Below are positions 46,007 through 55,202 of a stretch of 64,000 nucleotides of DNA, piece by piece. The notes beneath the pieces are model-generated. The model made no database searches. It saw only the letters and a list, made by a program, of their open reading frames with translations, and was not told the DNA's origin. The translations under genes and the position numbers were made by a program. The first letter of the stretch is position 1. Each line of letters opens with the position of its first letter. Location of the stretch: assembly GCA_965276955.1 (NCBI GenBank), contig CBDIBP010000026.1, positions 62,001-126,000 of the forward strand, given 5' to 3'. The stretch is from JABDEZ01 sp965276955. GTDB taxonomy: Bacteria > Bacteroidota > Bacteroidia > Chitinophagales > Chitinophagaceae.

Positions 46007-47233
46007 ATGTTTGAAAAAAGCTTTGGATTGTTCTTCTTTTTGAAGTCAACCAAAAATCAAAAGAAATGTGGGGAGCGGTACATTTATTTACGGATCACTG
46101 TTGATGGGATTGCAAAAGAGCTATCTCTTAAAAGGACGTGGGATATCAGCAGGTGGGAGCAAACTGCCGGCAAGGCTAAAGGCACCAAAGAAGATGCCTT
46201 AAAGCTTAATGCTTATATGGACGGTCTTAAGGCGCAGGTATATAGTACCAAAAGTCAACTGACGCTCGCCGGTAAGAACATTACTGCGGAATTACTTAAA
46301 AATTACCTTAACGGTACTGGAGAGACAAAGAGAAACTTGCTGGACATTTTTGGGCGGCACAATGAAGAGATCTTAGCGCTGGTAGGTAAAGACTACTCCT
46401 ACAGGACTTATCAGCGATATAGGACCACCTATGATCATACGAAGGCATTTATAGAATGGGAATACCAGGCTGAAGACCTTGAACTAAAAGACCTAAATTA
46501 TGAGTTCGCTAAAAATTATTCGTTTTGGCTAAAAACAGTTAAAAACTGTAATCATAATTCTGCTATGAAGTACATCAGTACTTTAGGGACAGTTATTAAA
46601 GAATGCATTAAGAAGAAGTGGTTAATGGCGGACCCTTTTAGCGAATTTAGTACGGCTCAAAAGGAGGTTGAAATTATCCCTCTATATGAAGACGAACTCA
46701 ATGCAATAGCGAATAAAAAATTTTCAATTGAACGATTAAATCTTGTAAAAGACATTTTTATTTTTGCTTGTTACACGGGGCTTGCATATGTTGATGTTGG
46801 GAATCTTAAAAGGAGTCAGATAGTTAGTAAGGGTTTAGATGGTGAAAAATGGATAATTACTAAAAGGCAAAAAACAGAAACTCCACAACGTGTTCCTCTT
46901 TTGCGCCCAGCATTGGAAATTATCGAGAAATATAAAGATCATCCAAAATGTGCGGACAAGGATTGTGTACTGCCGATCCTAACCAATCAAAAAATGAATG
47001 CTTACTTAAAAGAGATTGCGGATACTTGTGGAATAGATAAGAAATTGACCTTCCATATTGCCCGCCATACGTTCGCTACGACCGTAACACTTAGTAATGG
47101 TGTACCCATTGAAACGGTGTCAAAAATGCTAGGACACAAAAACATTAAACAGACTCAGCATTACGCAAAAATTGTTGATTTAAAGATTAGTGCAGATATG
47201 GCTGCTTTAAAACAAAAGCTTTCTATTGTTTAA
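46007..47233 (+). CDS. Tyrosine site-specific integrase (IntDOT-like)
   Basis: This 408-residue recombinase has an N-terminal arm-binding domain (about 1-105), a SAM-like core-binding domain (about 110-210) and a catalytic domain. Catalytic residues visible are His350 and Arg353 in HIARH, His377 in LGHKN, the nucleophile Tyr386, and a candidate lysine in the beta-hairpin TKRQKT. The first catalytic arginine, normally in TGLR, is replaced (YTGLAYVD). IntDOT of CTnDOT also lacks this Arg. It reads away from tRNA-Leu and probably mobilised the following island. The true island end is not visible in the window. Confidence 0.85.
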   Translation: MFEKSFGLFFFLKSTKNQKKCGERYIYLRITVDGIAKELSLKRTWDISRWEQTAGKAKGTKEDALKLNAYMDGLKAQVYSTKSQLTLAGKNITAELLKNYLNGTGETKRNLLDIFGRHNEEILALVGKDYSYRTYQRYRTTYDHTKAFIEWEYQAEDLELKDLNYEFAKNYSFWLKTVKNCNHNSAMKYISTLGTVIKECIKKKWLMADPFSEFSTAQKEVEIIPLYEDELNAIANKKFSIERLNLVKDIFIFACYTGLAYVDVGNLKRSQIVSKGLDGEKWIITKRQKTETPQRVPLLRPALEIIEKYKDHPKCADKDCVLPILTNQKMNAYLKEIADTCGIDKKLTFHIARHTFATTVTLSNGVPIETVSKMLGHKNIKQTQHYAKIVDLKISADMAALKQKLSIV

Positions 47234-47401
47234 CAAGTTTCATAGTAATGACTGGCCTAAATTAAAATTTAGGCCAGTCATTACATGATTTCTCTAATAT
47301 TGAAATAGGTATCGTTATCATAAAAAACTATTGTGCTGCGAAATTAAATGTAGGATTTTTGACAAGAGAACTGTTCAGTTCAACAAGGAATTGCCCCAGT
47401 A

Positions 47402-48267
47402 CTATACCCGCATTGATGCTGAAATATAATTCTGCCCTGCAGTAACTTCAATATCAAAGTCACCCTCTCTATCTGTAATTGCTGAAATGAACATCATAGG
47501 CGTTTCGGTACATAATCGGATTACTCCGTGGGTTGTTTCAAGGGAGCCAACTGGCAATTTCTTCTCAATGTCTCTAAATTTAGCTACAGCCTCCATATCT
47601 ACCCATGCATATTCACCATAATCCAGGACATTGACAGAACTAATGGCAGTATAAAACTGCGATGCCAAGCACGCTCCTCTCAAAGCTGGATTGTTTGGTG
47701 TTTTTAAAAACTTTGGTTCAACATTTAGTTTAAATGCCAAACTGATCAGTTGAACTAATGCGGTATTACTGTTTTGTGGGAGTAATTCGTCAAAGCGATC
47801 ACTTTGAAAATTGCTACCCGGATTATTAGGGTGGCCATTGTGTATAAAGAAACGACTGCCTACAACAACACATCCAGCCACGGCCCCATCAGCAATATAA
47901 CCTGCTGTTCCAACAGCAATAATCAGTTCAGATGCGTCGGTTTTAAGTAAATCGGGGAGGAACCTCGCTTTTTCTTCGGAAGACGAAGAACTCTTGTTAA
48001 TATCCATGAGTCTTGGATGCACCAAATCCGTATTTCTGTTGTTACTAGAGAGGTTCTATCTCCACTTTGGTGAAATCTAATAATCGCCCTGGCGTTACTG
48101 TCATCATTGATGGGTTTAGTTGAATCAACTCTATAACTGCCATCTTTAACTGTTAGCAATTCTTCCGGGAAAGGCAACCCTGCTGGCCTGAATTGGCTGC
48201 TGCACAAAGCTGCGAGTAACGGCTCGGCTTCCCAATTTTTGTTTACGACGACACTGATTTTGCGCAT
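47402..48267 (-). pseudogene. Frameshifted nucleoside-phosphorylase-like gene
   Basis: Two overlapping minus-strand frames probably encode one protein of about 285 residues. The upstream frame (48267 to 47923) begins KISVVVNKNWEAEPLLAALC. The downstream frame (from about 48025 to 47402) contains ELIIAVGTAGYIADG and VVVGSRFFIHNGHPN, which resemble nucleoside-phosphorylase-superfamily proteins. A change of -1 (or +2) within about 48,000-48,060 joins them; the downstream frame has no good ATG start. The region has no long homopolymer to suggest an easy slip. A sequencing error is possible. Function uncertain. Confidence 0.5.
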
Positions 48268-48723
48268 GATAAGAATTTTGGAGTTTAATGATCGATCGGT
48301 TGTAATAGCTATTGAAAAAAGTATTTACTAGTTTCCTTAACCTAAATATAAATAATATAATGATAGATATAAAATAACAATGATGACTAAACTCTATGAC
48401 TCGCGGCAATTAATATTGTCTTTGTTATTCACTAATGAACTACCCTTAGAAGATCATATATATCCAAATCAATGTTTAATATCTATTTACAATGATGGTT
48501 TATGCGTAAATGCTTTTTTGAGAAATCTTTATGAATGCTGGCTATAGGGCATGATCTCAATTCGAATCTCGCCACGCCGCCCTGCCTGTACAATTTTCGA
48601 ACTATTTCAAGGAAGATTTGAGGAAATTAGCTGCTCTTGTGCTGTAATTAATTGAATGCACGGAACCTCAGAAAGCTATTGAAATTTTATTGCCTAATAA
48701 ATTAACGTGCTTATTTAATAATA
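48268..48723. other. Non-coding, AT-rich region with repeat copy A
   Basis: There are 456 bases without a convincing gene. A T-arm-like stretch (CAATTCGAATCTCGCC, near 48558-48573) is followed by the first, shortest copy of the island repeat. Confidence 0.45.
48578..48636 (+). repeat. Island repeat, copy A
   Basis: This contains CCTGCCTGTACAATTTTCGA and then AAGGAAGATTTGAGG. The same block occurs at 50741-50797 and in the two long copies near 57.0 and 63.5 kb. The preceding hairpin found in the other copies is missing here. Confidence 0.7.
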
Positions 48724-49521
48724 TCAGTTGTTTTCCTGTTCAGTTAACTCCGTTGGTGTAACGCCAAAATATTTTTTAAACGCAAATGAAAAATGCGACA
48801 GTGCTTCAAATCCAAGATCCTGATAAATTTGAGATGGCTTTTCATGCCGGTTTCTTATTAAAAAAAATGCCTCCTGTAAGCGTTTTTGCACCAGCCAATG
48901 ATTTGGTGTATCGTTAAATATTATTTTAAAATCCCTTTTGAAAGCGGACAGGCTTCGTCCTGTTAAGTAAGCGAAGCGCTTTACGCTTATGTTGAATTTA
49001 TAATTGCGTTCCATAAACTCTTCCATATCTATTTTTCCCGGAATGCCGTAATCAAATAATACACCTGTTAATTCGGGCAGCAATTTTAATAAAATTAGTA
49101 GCAGCTCTTCTCGCTTTAAGTCGAAGAATGCTTCGTCTATTTGACCGTTCAAATTATAATAGGGCATCAATGAGCTTATAAAGCCGGGGATCAGCTCGTT
49201 ATCGCTGAATCGTAAAAAAGGATCTTCTGATATGAATTTGGTTAAGATGATCTTGTATTTGTCCTGAAAGCTTTTCAAAAATGGTTCGTCGAAAACGAAT
49301 ATTATTTTCCGGGCATCATGATTCTCTTTTGCGCTATTCATCCTGCCCAGGCGGTTTTTGCGAACAATACCGTATTCACCTGATTTCAAAGTGTAGGTTT
49401 CACCGCCATAATAACCGCTCATTGAACCACTAACCAGGTAGAAAAATAAGTGTTGGGCAATAAATTGCTCCTGCTTTATTGCCGGTCCTACAAGGCAGGT
49501 TTTGTTAACAGAGGTTTTCAT
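48724..49521 (-). CDS. AraC-family regulator, first paralog
   Basis: This 265-residue protein has an N-terminal cupin-like sensor domain (about 1-150, with GEYGIVRKNRLG) and a C-terminal pair of helix-turn-helix motifs (about 165-262: FNISVKRFAYLTGRSLSAFKRDFK and DLGFEALSHFSFAFKKYFGVTP). I use the ATG at 49521; an upstream in-frame TTG is less likely. It follows an SDR gene by 35 bp on the same strand and probably regulates that operon. It is clearly paralogous to the AraC protein at 55.9 kb. Confidence 0.85.
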   Translation of the reverse strand: MKTSVNKTCLVGPAIKQEQFIAQHLFFYLVSGSMSGYYGGETYTLKSGEYGIVRKNRLGRMNSAKENHDARKIIFVFDEPFLKSFQDKYKIILTKFISEDPFLRFSDNELIPGFISSLMPYYNLNGQIDEAFFDLKREELLLILLKLLPELTGVLFDYGIPGKIDMEEFMERNYKFNISVKRFAYLTGRSLSAFKRDFKIIFNDTPNHWLVQKRLQEAFFLIRNRHEKPSQIYQDLGFEALSHFSFAFKKYFGVTPTELTEQENN

Positions 49522-49556
49522 TTTACTTTCCAAAGCTAATCATCTGTCAATGATTT

Positions 49557-50489
49557 TTAACCCTTAAACTTAGACAAAAAGGCATGGGTTTCATCTGCAA
49601 CACGGTTTTGGAAATCGTGATCGCGAACTATCACAGAGCCAAGCATCGGTTTTCCCTTTTCGTCGTAATAAACACCGGTTTTACCGGAGGTATCCGTCAA
49701 CACTTTCGCAATAACCTTTGCCGACTTTTCAGGTGTGCTGCTGTATTTCGAAAAAGGTGGAATTATGGACATTAAGTAGCCAAATATTAAATGGACAATT
49801 GGATTGATACTTTCTCCACCAAGCCTGGTCCCGCGGGTTATTCCTGGCTCTACGGCATTAAAATGCAATCTTGGGTTTTCCCTGGCAAAGAATAGGGCAG
49901 CGGCAAGGATACATTGCTTTGATGTGGCATAAGCATCCACTCCTGCCATTTTGGTACCGCCTGCTTTCCATTCGCCACGGGCACTTGCTTCTGCTGAAAT
50001 ATACCGGCCGCCTTTCATTCCCATTACTTTGGCTGGTTTGCGTTCAGGATCTTCTATGGCAGAAGCAATAAATACTACATTTGCCCCGTCAGGGAGATGT
50101 GGCACAAGCGCTTCTGTCAGCGCGAAAGCGCCGAGATGGTTGGTAGCGTAAGTCATATCCCATCCTTGTGCATTTTTGGTTGCCTTTGATGGCATAATTC
50201 CCGCATTATTCAGCAACCCTGCAACAGGAAGCTGAAGCTTTATAATTTCCTCTGCAGCATTCTTTACACTTTTAATATCTGAAATGTCGCACACAACAGT
50301 TACCGCTTTAAACCCTGCATGTTCAATAGTTTTTTGTACATGAGTTAGTTTATCCTGATTTCTTCCAACAAGAATTACGGTACCGTGCTTCGCCAGTTCG
50401 AGCGCAGTAGCATAGCCTATACCTGAAGTAGGGCCGGTTATAATATACGCCTTACTACTATGAAGATTACTTAAAACAGTTTTTGACAT
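49557..50489 (-). CDS. Short-chain dehydrogenase/reductase
   Basis: This 310-residue NAD(P)-dependent oxidoreductase has the Rossmann motif TGPTSGIG near residues 18-25, the LLNNAGIM motif, and YATSK as the catalytic Tyr-x-x-x-Lys. The long C-terminal part, with HFNAVEPGITRGTRLGG, matches the retinol-dehydrogenase-like SDR group. The substrate is unknown. I start at ATG 50489 because it begins the typical SDR N-terminus. It is transcribed ahead of the AraC regulator gene. Two direct repeats 65-95 bp upstream are candidate binding sites for that regulator. Confidence 0.85.
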   Translation of the reverse strand: MSKTVLSNLHSSKAYIITGPTSGIGYATALELAKHGTVILVGRNQDKLTHVQKTIEHAGFKAVTVVCDISDIKSVKNAAEEIIKLQLPVAGLLNNAGIMPSKATKNAQGWDMTYATNHLGAFALTEALVPHLPDGANVVFIASAIEDPERKPAKVMGMKGGRYISAEASARGEWKAGGTKMAGVDAYATSKQCILAAALFFARENPRLHFNAVEPGITRGTRLGGESINPIVHLIFGYLMSIIPPFSKYSSTPEKSAKVIAKVLTDTSGKTGVYYDEKGKPMLGSVIVRDHDFQNRVADETHAFLSKFKG

Positions 50490-50553
50490 GATTTCCAATT
50501 TTGCATAAATGATATGCAAATATCAGCACGATAACACAAAGGTGTTTTCTTCA

Positions 50554-50584
50554 AAAGTCCAGTTTTATTGTATTGTAAAGTCCA
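50554..50584 (-). promoter_or_regulatory. Direct repeats upstream of the SDR-AraC operon
   Basis: AAAGTCCA occurs at 50554-50561 and 50577-50584, a 23-bp period, 65-95 bp upstream of the SDR start. AraC-family activators typically bind two direct half-sites about two helical turns apart. Confidence 0.4.
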
Positions 50585-50700
50585 ATCATGAAATTCGATC
50601 CTTTATCATATCCTATTGCAAAATTTATTTGATAATCTTGCCAGGATTCGAATCCCCAAACTCCTGTCCATGAATGATTTACAAAAAGCACTAAAACAAC

Positions 50701-50797
50701 AAAGCCTGTAAATCATTGATCTACAGGCTTTGAGTGGTATCGTCGCCCCTGCCTGTACAATTTTCGAACTTTTTCTTGCAGGATTTGAGGCGACTTG
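50701..50797 (+). repeat. Island repeat, copy B
   Basis: A hairpin (AAAGCCTGTA with TACAGGCTTT) is followed by GTCGCCCCTGCCTGTACAAT, TTCGAACTTT and GGATTTGAGGCGACTTG. The hairpin matches the tRNA-Leu terminator at 45782-45815 apart from a few bases. Confidence 0.7.
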
Positions 50798-50812
50798 TTG
50801 CAATATCCGTCT

Positions 50813-50880
50813 AAATTATGGTTCGAATACCAGTGGGCTCACATACACAGTAAACCCGCTACAGCAGCGGGTTTTACTTT
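50813..50880 (+). repeat. tRNA 3'-end-like scar with terminator
   Basis: A T-arm-like ATGGTTCGAATACCAG leads into GTGGGCTCACA and is followed by a hairpin (AAACCCGCT/AGCGGGTTT) and a T-rich run. This is the layout expected at the 3' end of a tRNA gene, but the 5' half of a tRNA is absent. Confidence 0.45.
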
Positions 50881-51492
50881 TTTTTGATTTTTAGTTATTT
50901 GTAACTTATTCATTTTCAATTATTTTTGGTTCGAGTCCAGTTGTTCACTGTAAACGGGTTACACTTATGTAAGCCCTTACTTTTTTGTACACAGCATTAT
51001 TACTTAAATGTTGTTTTTCTTTGTTTGTGGTTGGATTTAATATATTTAGTATTGTAAATAAATACAGGAATGGGGAATATAAGAGAAGATACTACCCCCA
51101 TCACAACTAAATCCAATTCGTGTCTTAACAGGTTTTATTTTTTCTTTCCTCCCAAATATTTTTAACCTTATCGCCCAAGGCCATTGAATACTAAAAAAAG
51201 GCACCAAATACCTTATGTATATAATTATCTTATAGCTATCGCCAATTCACGGGCATGGTAATCATGCATATCAAACTGTTATTCAATTGCTTAACAAAAA
51301 TAATGTTTTACGCAATTGCGAAATATCAAATAGCGGGCTGTTTTGAATATCATATCCGCACAATAATGAAAAAATAGCGGTATTCGGGGCAACAGGTGGC
51401 AGTAGTTATCATTATAATATTGGGCAATACAATTTAAAGAAGTTTTTCGCTGCATATCTTGAGGTGAACAAACGCCGAATGATAGATGATCT

Positions 51493-52056
51493 TTACAACT
51501 TAAATAAATATTTCTCCTTTACCGGCGTTAGCGCTAATTCATGGATACCTATTTCAAATACTCGCTTAACAATATTCTTGATGTCGGCAAATGAATGTGG
51601 TTTTTGGATGTATAAATTAGCGCCGCCTTTGTATGTTCGGTCAATCTGTTCAACATCGGCAGAAGTTGAGTATATTATTATCGGGATGTTTTTCCACATT
51701 TCGGAATTTCGTATTGCATCAAGACTCTCAAATCCATTTTTACACGGCATATTCAAGTCAAGAAAAATCATGCTGGGCAATTCATTCGCTTTATCTTTTA
51801 GTATCTTCATTAATTGCACTCCGTCAGTAGCGCGTTGCACTTGAATATTTGGAACTATAGAACGCATTGCTTCTGTAAAAAAATCATAGTCGTCGTCATC
51901 GTCATCAGCAACGATAACACTTATGGAAGCCTCACCTACAGCCTTTGTCAGTTCAGACCGTATATCCTCTACGCCATCATGAATTCTGTTTTTTACGTCA
52001 GAGAAAAGCTGCTCGAATAAACCCAGAATATTGCTTTCCAGTTGAAGCGTTTGCAT
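51493..52056 (-). CDS. Response regulator, receiver domain only
   Basis: This 187-residue protein has an N-terminal helix-rich extension of about 45 residues, then a receiver domain (about 50-185) with the acidic cluster VADDDDDDYD, the phosphoacceptor Asp in FLDLNMPCKNG, Thr/Ser in YSTSADVEQ, and the conserved Lys in YIQKPH. No output domain follows, so it probably acts by protein interaction or phosphotransfer. The ATG at 52056 is preferred to a TTG further upstream. It lies 43 bp downstream of the ethylene-receptor-like histidine kinase, its likely partner. Confidence 0.82.
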   Translation of the reverse strand: MQTLQLESNILGLFEQLFSDVKNRIHDGVEDIRSELTKAVGEASISVIVADDDDDDYDFFTEAMRSIVPNIQVQRATDGVQLMKILKDKANELPSMIFLDLNMPCKNGFESLDAIRNSEMWKNIPIIIYSTSADVEQIDRTYKGGANLYIQKPHSFADIKNIVKRVFEIGIHELALTPVKEKYLFKL

Positions 52057-52099
52057 ACAAAATTTAAATTGCGGCAAAGATACCAAAAATTCAGATTGG

Positions 52100-53713
52100 T
52101 TATATGAAATTAGCTTGTGATATTGGAATAATGATTGTAAAGACAGTTCCGATCCCTTTAGTACTGGATACAGAGATGCTGCCGTGGTGATTTTCTACAA
52201 CCTTTTTACAAATTGCCAATCCAATACCACTTCCTTCATAGTTTTTACTCAGCCTCTGGAATGCTTCAAAAATACGATCGTTATATTCAGGTTCGAAACC
52301 AATCCCGTTGTCCGCTACTGTGATTTTACAAAATTTTTCCAATGACCAGAATTTATTTTCCGCCCAATTTCCAAATCTGTACTTAGCCCGCACCCATTCT
52401 GGTATATTTGCTTCAGAACTGCTGATAATTGATGCTCTTATTTCAATCACCGGTGCGATATCATTTTTAGTGAATTTGATTGAATTTCCAATTAAGTTCT
52501 GAAATAGCTGGCCCATTTGTGACCTGCTGGCATTTATGGTAGGCAATTTATCAGCACGTACCGCGGCACTTCTAGACTCAATTAAAATTTCCATCTCGCC
52601 GATCACAGTATCCACAACATCATTCAAATCAGCATTTTCAGAAACCGAGGTATCAGACGACAATCTCGAAAAGTTTAGAATATCTTCGATAAGGTGTTGC
52701 ATTCTTGACGCCGAAGTTTCAATTTTTTCTATATAGCCTGTTATTTTCTCTTTATCATTATTGTCTTGCAAGGTTTGTATACGCGATATAAACGTGCGGA
52801 TCTTTCTTAATGGTTCCTGTAGATCATGAGAAGCTATATAGGCAAACTTTTGAAGTTCATCATTTTTCGAGGTCAAGAGGTTCGATTTTACTAGAAGTTC
52901 TTTTTCTATGTTTTTTTGTTCTGTTACATCCTGGCTTGTACCTACCAGTTTGTGTATATCAAAGTTATCATCTGTGATCACTTCTCCCTTCATCTGAATG
53001 ATCTTGCTTGTTCCATCAGTAGAAGGTATTCGAAAATACAGCTCATTGAATTTTTTGTCGGCAAGCGCTTGCTGTAATGATTCATGCACCGAAGCTCTAT
53101 CCTCCTCATGAATGGTGTTGACCAAATGATCATATGGTATGGTTTCAAAATGAGGCTTAAGTTCATAAATTCTAAACATATTGTCTGAGATGGTAAAGGC
53201 ATTAGTTAAGGGATTCCATTCCCAATGACCCATTTTAGCGATTTCCTGAGCCTCATTTAATAATTTGATTTTCACCCTTAGGTCACTTTCTGCTTTTTTT
53301 CGCTGTACTATTTCCGCCTCTAGCTCACTTGCGGATTTTAAAGAGAAAGCCACAGGTAATAACTTGATCAGGTAAAAAACGGTAATCCAGCTTATCACCC
53401 CTGTAATAAGCCTGATAAGGGCATTAAACCTGTAAACAGGATACCAGAATGAAATTGCATCGAATAGATGTGTCATGCCGCAGGCTAATATGAACGCAGC
53501 AAACAGAAAATAAATAGTGTGGAATCTGGAATTCGTTTTTGTAGCAATATACCGTACTATAATTACGGGTATGGCGAAGTAAGCTGAAAATATAAGCAGA
53601 TCACTAGTGATATATAACCAGCCATGAAACTCAGTCCAATGACCACAATGCCATCGTGGTGGCCACAAAGACGTATCAAATAACCCCTTAAAAAACTCTT
53701 CAATCTGATGCAT
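52100..53713 (-). CDS. Hybrid-less histidine kinase with an ethylene-receptor-like sensor domain
   Basis: This 537-residue kinase has a three-helix membrane domain (about 32-120), then PAS (about 160-265), HisKA with the His in FAYIASHDLQEPLRK (about 295) and a complete HATPase with N, G1 and G2 boxes (NLIGNSIKF, VADNGIGFEP, GSGIGLAI). The membrane domain aligns with plant ETR1: Asp38, Tyr45, Ile48, Pro49, Cys78 and His82 are spaced as Asp25, Tyr32, Ile35, Pro36, Cys65 and His69, the copper/ethylene site. A second aromatic (Tyr41 in ETR1) is shifted by one. It probably senses ethylene or a related ligand and signals to the adjacent receiver protein. Confidence 0.85.
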   Translation of the reverse strand: MHQIEEFFKGLFDTSLWPPRWHCGHWTEFHGWLYITSDLLIFSAYFAIPVIIVRYIATKTNSRFHTIYFLFAAFILACGMTHLFDAISFWYPVYRFNALIRLITGVISWITVFYLIKLLPVAFSLKSASELEAEIVQRKKAESDLRVKIKLLNEAQEIAKMGHWEWNPLTNAFTISDNMFRIYELKPHFETIPYDHLVNTIHEEDRASVHESLQQALADKKFNELYFRIPSTDGTSKIIQMKGEVITDDNFDIHKLVGTSQDVTEQKNIEKELLVKSNLLTSKNDELQKFAYIASHDLQEPLRKIRTFISRIQTLQDNNDKEKITGYIEKIETSASRMQHLIEDILNFSRLSSDTSVSENADLNDVVDTVIGEMEILIESRSAAVRADKLPTINASRSQMGQLFQNLIGNSIKFTKNDIAPVIEIRASIISSSEANIPEWVRAKYRFGNWAENKFWSLEKFCKITVADNGIGFEPEYNDRIFEAFQRLSKNYEGSGIGLAICKKVVENHHGSISVSSTKGIGTVFTIIIPISQANFI

Positions 53714-54029
53714 TAACAACTATTTTACAATACTATTGACCACGTTCCTAACTTAGTTATATAGCCATATAAAACTTCTATAAAAACCGAGCCCTACAGA
53801 TAAGAATATTGTTTTTCTTAATGAATAATTTATATTAACATACATAGATTCTCAGTAGCAAAATAAGCCATGAAAAAAGAAGTTATCTTGCTTGCAGAAA
53901 GTAAGCTATATCACTATCCTATGGAAATCCTGACATTATCATTGTAATGATTGAAGGTATTACAATTCACAACAATGTTAGATCTCAGGCTTATACTGAC
54001 CTTTTATAGCTGAATATTTATTTTTCAAT

Positions 54030-54066
54030 TGCCTGCTCAACAAAGCAATCATGCCTGCTTAACAAA
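54030..54066 (+). promoter_or_regulatory. Direct repeats upstream of the epimerase-AraC operon
   Basis: TGCCTGCTCAACAAA (54030-54044) and TGCCTGCTTAACAAA (54052-54066) are offset by 22 bp and lie 54-90 bp upstream of the epimerase start. They are candidate binding sites for the AraC regulator encoded at 55.9 kb. The rest of the 53714-54119 spacer is AT-rich with no visible gene. Confidence 0.45.
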
Positions 54067-54119
54067 ACGAGCGGTGTAGATTAAGCAGAACTTTGTCTTG
54101 CAATAACAAGCGATTGAAA

Positions 54120-55199
54120 ATGGATACGATTGAAAAGGATTTTATAAGTAATAAGCAGCATAATGCAATTCTAGTATTAGTATCTGGCGGATCAGGCTTT
54201 GTCGGGTCACACACAATTTTGCAACTACTAAAAGAGGGGTACAGGGTGCGTACAACCGTGCGATCTCTTAGCAGGGAGGCAGAAGTTAGAGCCATGATAA
54301 AACATGGGGGTGTTGATGCGGGCAATATGTTGTCTTTTATGGAAGCTGAACTTTCATCTGATGCTGGCTGGAAGGAGGCGGTTAAAGGTTGTACGTACGT
54401 CCTTCATATTGCGTCTCCGTTTATTGAAAAGGAACCGGATAATGCAGATGAACTCATTGCCCCTGCACGGAACGGTGCCCTACGTGTCTTAAAAGCTGCA
54501 AGAGATGGAGGTGTGAAGCGAGTTGTCATGACTTCCTCTTTTGCTGCCATCGGTTATGGTCATCAACCAACCACCGAACCTTTTACTGAGAAAGAATGGA
54601 CAGACTTATCCGATAAACACTTAAGTGCTTATGTGCAATCAAAAACTTTAGCGGAACGAGCGGCCTGGGATTTTATGAAACGCGAAGGCGGTGCACTGGA
54701 GTTGACGGTTATTAACCCGGTTGGTATTTTCGGGCCGGTATTAGGCCCGGACTATTCCGGGTCCATCAAGTTGATCCAACTCCTGATGGAAGGTAAAATG
54801 GCCCGCCTGCCACATCTTTATTTCGATACTGTGGATGTTAGGGATGTAGCCCTGTTACATGTTCTCGCTATGACTGACCCATCGGCAAAGGGTCAGCGTA
54901 TTATTGCCTCCAGTGGTCAAAGCACCGGGCTGAAAGAGATAGCCGAATTGCTTAAAGCTAAATTAGGTAAAGAAGCAAGCTTGGTTTCAACAAAAGAAAT
55001 GCCGGATTGGCTGGTTCGTTTTGCCGCCCTGTTTAGTAAAGATGCCAAACAGATCGTACACGATATCAGCAAAGTAAGAAAGTCTTCCAATACTAAAGCA
55101 AAATCCATGTTTACCTGGACCCCGATTACTAATGAAAAGCTAATAGAGGAAACAGCTCAAAGCCTGCTCCGCTTCGGTTTAAAGGCTGGCAATAAATAA
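54120..55199 (+). CDS. NAD-dependent epimerase/dehydratase (extended SDR)
   Basis: This 359-residue cytoplasmic enzyme has an N-terminal Rossmann motif VSGGSGFVGSH (near residues 20-30), a conserved HIASP segment, and the Tyr-x-x-x-Lys motif in YVQSKTLAE. It resembles the dihydroflavonol-reductase/aldehyde-reductase group of extended SDRs. I use the ATG at 54120; the longer frame begins at a TTG. It is followed after three bases by a second, broken epimerase-like gene, then by an AraC regulator, in one apparent operon. Confidence 0.85.
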   Translation: MDTIEKDFISNKQHNAILVLVSGGSGFVGSHTILQLLKEGYRVRTTVRSLSREAEVRAMIKHGGVDAGNMLSFMEAELSSDAGWKEAVKGCTYVLHIASPFIEKEPDNADELIAPARNGALRVLKAARDGGVKRVVMTSSFAAIGYGHQPTTEPFTEKEWTDLSDKHLSAYVQSKTLAERAAWDFMKREGGALELTVINPVGIFGPVLGPDYSGSIKLIQLLMEGKMARLPHLYFDTVDVRDVALLHVLAMTDPSAKGQRIIASSGQSTGLKEIAELLKAKLGKEASLVSTKEMPDWLVRFAALFSKDAKQIVHDISKVRKSSNTKAKSMFTWTPITNEKLIEETAQSLLRFGLKAGNK

Positions 55200-55202
55200 G
55201 TA

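Larger units (their letters stand above)
50490..51492. other. Non-coding region with repeats and tRNA-like scars
   Basis: About 1 kb carries no convincing gene. It contains the AAAGTCCA direct repeats, a T-arm-like GGATTCGAATCC near 50644, repeat copy B, a further T-arm-like segment with a terminator hairpin (50813-50880), and another GGTTCGAGTCC near 50928. The remainder is AT-rich and shows no other structure. Confidence 0.5.

Noticed and set aside
47923..48060. Programmed frameshifting of the phosphorylase-like gene
   Set aside because: No slippery heptamer or strong downstream structure was seen, so mutation or sequencing error is the simpler reading.
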